Shown here piece by piece: positions 61,850 through 64,000 of a stretch of DNA of 64,000 nucleotides. Every line of letters starts with the position of its first letter. Positions within the stretch are counted from its first letter, which is position 1. The stretch is from Gilichinskyi gelida (GTDB taxonomy: Bacteria > Acidobacteriota > Thermoanaerobaculia > Gp7-AA8): NCBI GenBank assembly GCA_038040385.1, contig JBBPII010000003.1, forward strand, positions 124,001 to 188,000, read 5' to 3'. Below the pieces are notes generated by a model that was not told the DNA's origin, searched no databases, and worked only from the letters and a program-made list of their open reading frames with translations. The translations under genes were made by a program, and so were the position numbers.

Positions 61850-62302
61850 ATGGAATTCACCGAAGACCGCGTCCCCACCGCCGGAATCGAAGAGGTCATC
61901 GCCGAGATGGCGGAGCTCTACGGCGGCGAAGTGAAGGCGGAGCGCCAGAATGCCCGCGATGTCATCCTCCCGCTGCGCCGCGGCGTGCCCACCGCCGGCG
62001 CGGTGGAGTGCAGCGTGACCTGGGATGGGGATTCGGTGACCGTGACCACCAACCGCGAGATCGACGCGCCGAAAGCGCAGCGTGTCGCCCTGCTGGCGGT
62101 CGGCGTCATCGGCGCGTTGATGTTCACCGTCTGGCCGTTCTTCGCCCACGCCCGCGAGCTCGGGACGCTGGCCTGGGTCGGCGGGCTGGTGGCGCTCGCC
62201 GTTTACTTCATGACCCTGAAGAAGACGAGCGGCGGACTGGCGGCGGATTTTCTGCGGCGATTGGTGGGGCGACAGCGGGCGGCCGTTACAACCGATCCGT
62301 GA
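61850..62302 (+). CDS. Hypothetical membrane protein
   Basis: A 150-residue protein with a hydrophilic N-terminal domain (about 75 residues) and two transmembrane helices (VALLAVGVIGALMFTVWPFF; TLAWVGGLVALAVYFMTL). No family recognised. ATG 61850 is preferred over an upstream start inside the repeat. It may share transcription with the giant activator. Confidence 0.65.
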   Translation: MEFTEDRVPTAGIEEVIAEMAELYGGEVKAERQNARDVILPLRRGVPTAGAVECSVTWDGDSVTVTTNREIDAPKAQRVALLAVGVIGALMFTVWPFFAHARELGTLAWVGGLVALAVYFMTLKKTSGGLAADFLRRLVGRQRAAVTTDP

Positions 62303-62525
62303 GGATCGTCTTGTCGGGCGCTGCGTCAGCTACAGCGCGGTTTCGATCAACGCGAACGACTTCGCATCGACAGGACGGGAGCGGCGACGTGGCGCGTGAA
62401 GACCGGTGTGATCGTGCTCCATGCTCGGAATTACGTAGCACAGACGCAAGACGCACTTAACGCCATTCAAGCATACGGCCGCACGCGTCGCGCGAGCAAG
62501 AAGATATCGCTGGCTTCAGACTTAT

Positions 62526-62948
62526 CTACATTGGCGCTGCCGTCTCGCGTCGGCGACGGGAAGCGATCCTATATGCAGTGCCGGACACAAGTGCGAGTGC
62601 GGCTGCTTCGCCAATCGCGGCGACGGTGTAATACGTCCAGACGAGGCGTATGCCGTAATACCCAGCTACATGAATGATTCCGATGTAAATGGCGAAGGCG
62701 ATCGGAACAACCGACCTCCGAAGGCTGTCGGCCGGTCTGCCTAGCCAGTAGCCGATCGCGCACGCACAAATCGCCGCCGGTAGCAGGTGCAGCGCGCGTA
62801 GCGCCAAGTCGCTGCTGATAGCCGGCCAACCGATATAGCGTGACCAGAGGACGTACAAAGTAGTTGTCACAACGGAGTAAACCGACGCTGCGACAACTAA
62901 CCTTACTGCGCGATTCGGTCGAGTCGAGCTGCCGTCCATCGCGGTCAT
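62526..62948 (-). CDS. Four-helix membrane protein downstream of the RHS gene
   Basis: A 140-residue protein with four predicted transmembrane helices (LVVAASVYSVVTTTLYVLW; LALRALHLLPAAICACAIGY; VVPIAFAIYIGIIHVAGYYG; YYTVAAIGEAAALALVSGTA). An AGGGAGA site is 6-8 bases upstream of ATG 62948. It begins exactly where the RHS protein loses its family resemblance, so it may be an effector-immunity partner or an inserted gene. No family is recognised. The 223 bases to its left up to 62303 hold no clear gene. Confidence 0.65.
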   Translation of the reverse strand: MTAMDGSSTRPNRAVRLVVAASVYSVVTTTLYVLWSRYIGWPAISSDLALRALHLLPAAICACAIGYWLGRPADSLRRSVVPIAFAIYIGIIHVAGYYGIRLVWTYYTVAAIGEAAALALVSGTAYRIASRRRRETAAPM

Positions 62949-64000
62949 AACATATCTCCCTCACATTGCCGAACGGCTCGTACTCGACCCGCCAGGTGAC
63001 GGCCTTCGTCGCGTCGGTCTGAAGCAGCGGCGTGCCGAGGTGATCGGCGAACGTGTAGAGCGGTGCGCTGCCCGGCGCGATCTGCGCGACTGGGCGGTCG
63101 CCGAACCAGACGACCTCGTTGTCGACGTTCTTGCCGAAGGTCGTGGGAGGATTCCCGCCCCACACGTTCGGCCCGTCGTCCCGCGTCGCGGCGAGCAGCG
63201 TCAGCTCGGGGCTGTAGAGGTAGAACCGGTGCACCAATGTCCCGGGGCCGTCGCTCGGACTCTCGGTGCGCTCGACGCGCAGGCCCCGGCCGTCGTAGCC
63301 GTATCGCAAACTGTGCGGCGGCCCCTCTTCGCTCGCGTCGCGCACCTCGGCGAGCAGATTCCGCGGCGAGTAGCTCCGCGACACCACGTACGAGGTCTCG
63401 TTGCCCGCAGCGTCGTGACCGACCGTGCGGCTCAGGTCATTGAGCGTCACCGCGGTCAGAACCGGCGTCGTCCCGTTGGACGTGAACCCCATCGTTCGGC
63501 CGAGCGGGAGAGTCGCCTCGACTCCCGGACCCTTTTTCTTCTTCGGCTTGTCCGACGGCTTGAATTTCTTCGGATTCCCAGCCGACAACTGCTCCCCTCC
63601 GCCCGTGATGACCTCGGAGAGTTTCGCCGTCAGGATGTTCCCCATCGCGTCCCACGAGTACTGGCCCGTCTTCCAGAGTGAGGAGTTGGTATTCGCAGTG
63701 GTCAATCGGTTCAAGTCGTCGTATCCGAAGGTCCGATGGTAGGTCGGGTCGGTCACGTCCTGCAAATTGGTGATGTTGCCCGCCGCGTCGTAGCCGTAGA
63801 CGTAGCGGGCGATCCTTGCCGCCGGCGGCGGAGACACGCCGTCGATGGTGAGCTCGTTCGCCGTGATGCGGTAGCGCGCATCGTGCTCGATCGTCTGCGT
63901 CGTACCGTTGGCAAATTGCAGTCTCCCGAGCGGTCCGAACGGCCGGTACGCGGCGCCGGTGACGACGCCGCTCGCGGTGAGCGGGCGGCCTGCCTGGTCG
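62569..64000 (-). CDS. RHS-repeat protein, runs off the window, truncated at its core end
   Basis: The frame is open to the window edge; its 5' end is outside. YD repeats are clear: YRPFGPLGRLQFANGTTQTI, YVYGYDAAGNITNLQDV, YDDLNRLTTAN, DAAGNETSY, and near the C-terminus YTFADHLGTPLLQTD and EYEPFGNVRE. RHS proteins normally go on from here to a core-ending motif and a variable toxin tip. Here family resemblance stops at about 62950 and the frame continues for about 125 codons opposite the membrane-protein frame. The gene is therefore probably a broken RHS protein without a functional tip. Confidence 0.8.
   Translation of the reverse strand, partial: DQAGRPLTASGVVTGAAYRPFGPLGRLQFANGTTQTIEHDARYRITANELTIDGVSPPPAARIARYVYGYDAAGNITNLQDVTDPTYHRTFGYDDLNRLTTANTNSSLWKTGQYSWDAMGNILTAKLSEVITGGGEQLSAGNPKKFKPSDKPKKKKGPGVEATLPLGRTMGFTSNGTTPVLTAVTLNDLSRTVGHDAAGNETSYVVSRSYSPRNLLAEVRDASEEGPPHSLRYGYDGRGLRVERTESPSDGPGTLVHRFYLYSPELTLLAATRDDGPNVWGGNPPTTFGKNVDNEVVWFGDRPVAQIAPGSAPLYTFADHLGTPLLQTDATKAVTWRVEYEPFGNVREICYDRDGRQLDSTESRSKVSCRSVGLLRCDNYFVRPLVTLYRLAGYQQRLGATRAAPATGGDLCVRDRLLARQTGRQPSEVGCSDRLRHLHRNHSCSWVLRHTPRLDVLHRRRDWRSSRTRTCVRHCI

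Noticed and set aside
62396..62677. A possible 93-codon plus-strand gene
   Set aside because: It overlaps the membrane protein on the other strand, has Arg-rich random C-terminal composition, and no ribosome-binding site or family.

Overview
The window is a high-GC bacterial chromosome segment, dense in genes on both strands, with many overlapping stop/start codons (ATGA, GTGA). The gene repertoire fits Acidobacteriota, most likely a Thermoanaerobaculia-like or Vicinamibacteria-like lineage. It includes a secreted TPR-CHAT protein, a giant secreted protein of Fn3-like repeats, an Hanks-type kinase with a TolB/TPR sensor, a kinase-ATPase-TPR-GAF-sigma54 activator, an RHS protein and an MglA-like GTPase. 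This assignment is inference; the window has no rRNA. There is no CRISPR array, phage or intact insertion sequence. Small palindromic repeats and gene relics are common.

Layout. 0-3.5 kb: translationally coupled surface-glycan genes (2OG oxygenase, DUF115-like protein, GT14 and a second glycosyltransferase). 3.6-7.3 kb: TPR-CHAT protein, then relics of a second CHAT gene, a sulfatase and an Fn3-family protein. 7.4-12.4 kb: secreted protein, PTS EIIA-like protein, and a run mgtE - beta-propeller - arsC - aquaporin (arsenic handling). 12.4-16.3 kb: ftsH-hpt-tilS, a classic neighbourhood, but the Hpt homologue has an altered catalytic loop. 16.3-19.5 kb: prepilin, PIN/AbrB toxin-antitoxin, an intact tRNA-Met plus a degenerate copy, and hemB. 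19.5-23 kb: YnfA, a MerR-controlled gene with a textbook 19-bp-spacer promoter, lysyl oxidase, phnE relic and porin. 23.2-30.3 kb: a Cus-type copper/silver efflux operon (small Cys-rich secreted protein, CusC, CusB, CusA, cupredoxin lipoprotein, membrane protein).

30.7-33.8 kb: a lipoate/Fe-S operon (LipB-Nudix fusion, LipA, ferredoxin, ferritin-like helical protein, IscA-like protein). 33.9-34.4 kb: hicAB lying between inverted copies of a repeat. 34.4-42.1 kb: a metalloprotease-like TPR protein, a cupin, and a complete 2-oxoacid dehydrogenase operon (E3, E1alpha, E1beta, a dual-specificity phosphatase, E2). The lipoate operon supplies the cofactor this complex needs. 42-52.5 kb: beta-propeller protein, 1761-residue secreted repeat protein, Rieske-DUF2231 membrane protein, threonine synthase, lipoprotein and extended MglA-like GTPase. 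52.5-62.3 kb: Smr-domain protein, nadA, a Ser/Thr kinase and a divergent 1762-residue multidomain sigma54 activator. 62.5-64 kb: a membrane protein directly abutting a truncated RHS gene that runs off the window.

The most distinctive structural signal is a set of interspersed palindromes. One family (units of GCCGTTGACC/GGCCGTTGACC) has five copies, each beside a stop codon. A second family (GGGGTCTCGCGGTCTCG type) includes one hairpin and an inverted pair enclosing hicAB. The most notable single gene is the giant activator at 56495-61783, which joins a eukaryotic-like kinase to a complete sigma54 activation module.
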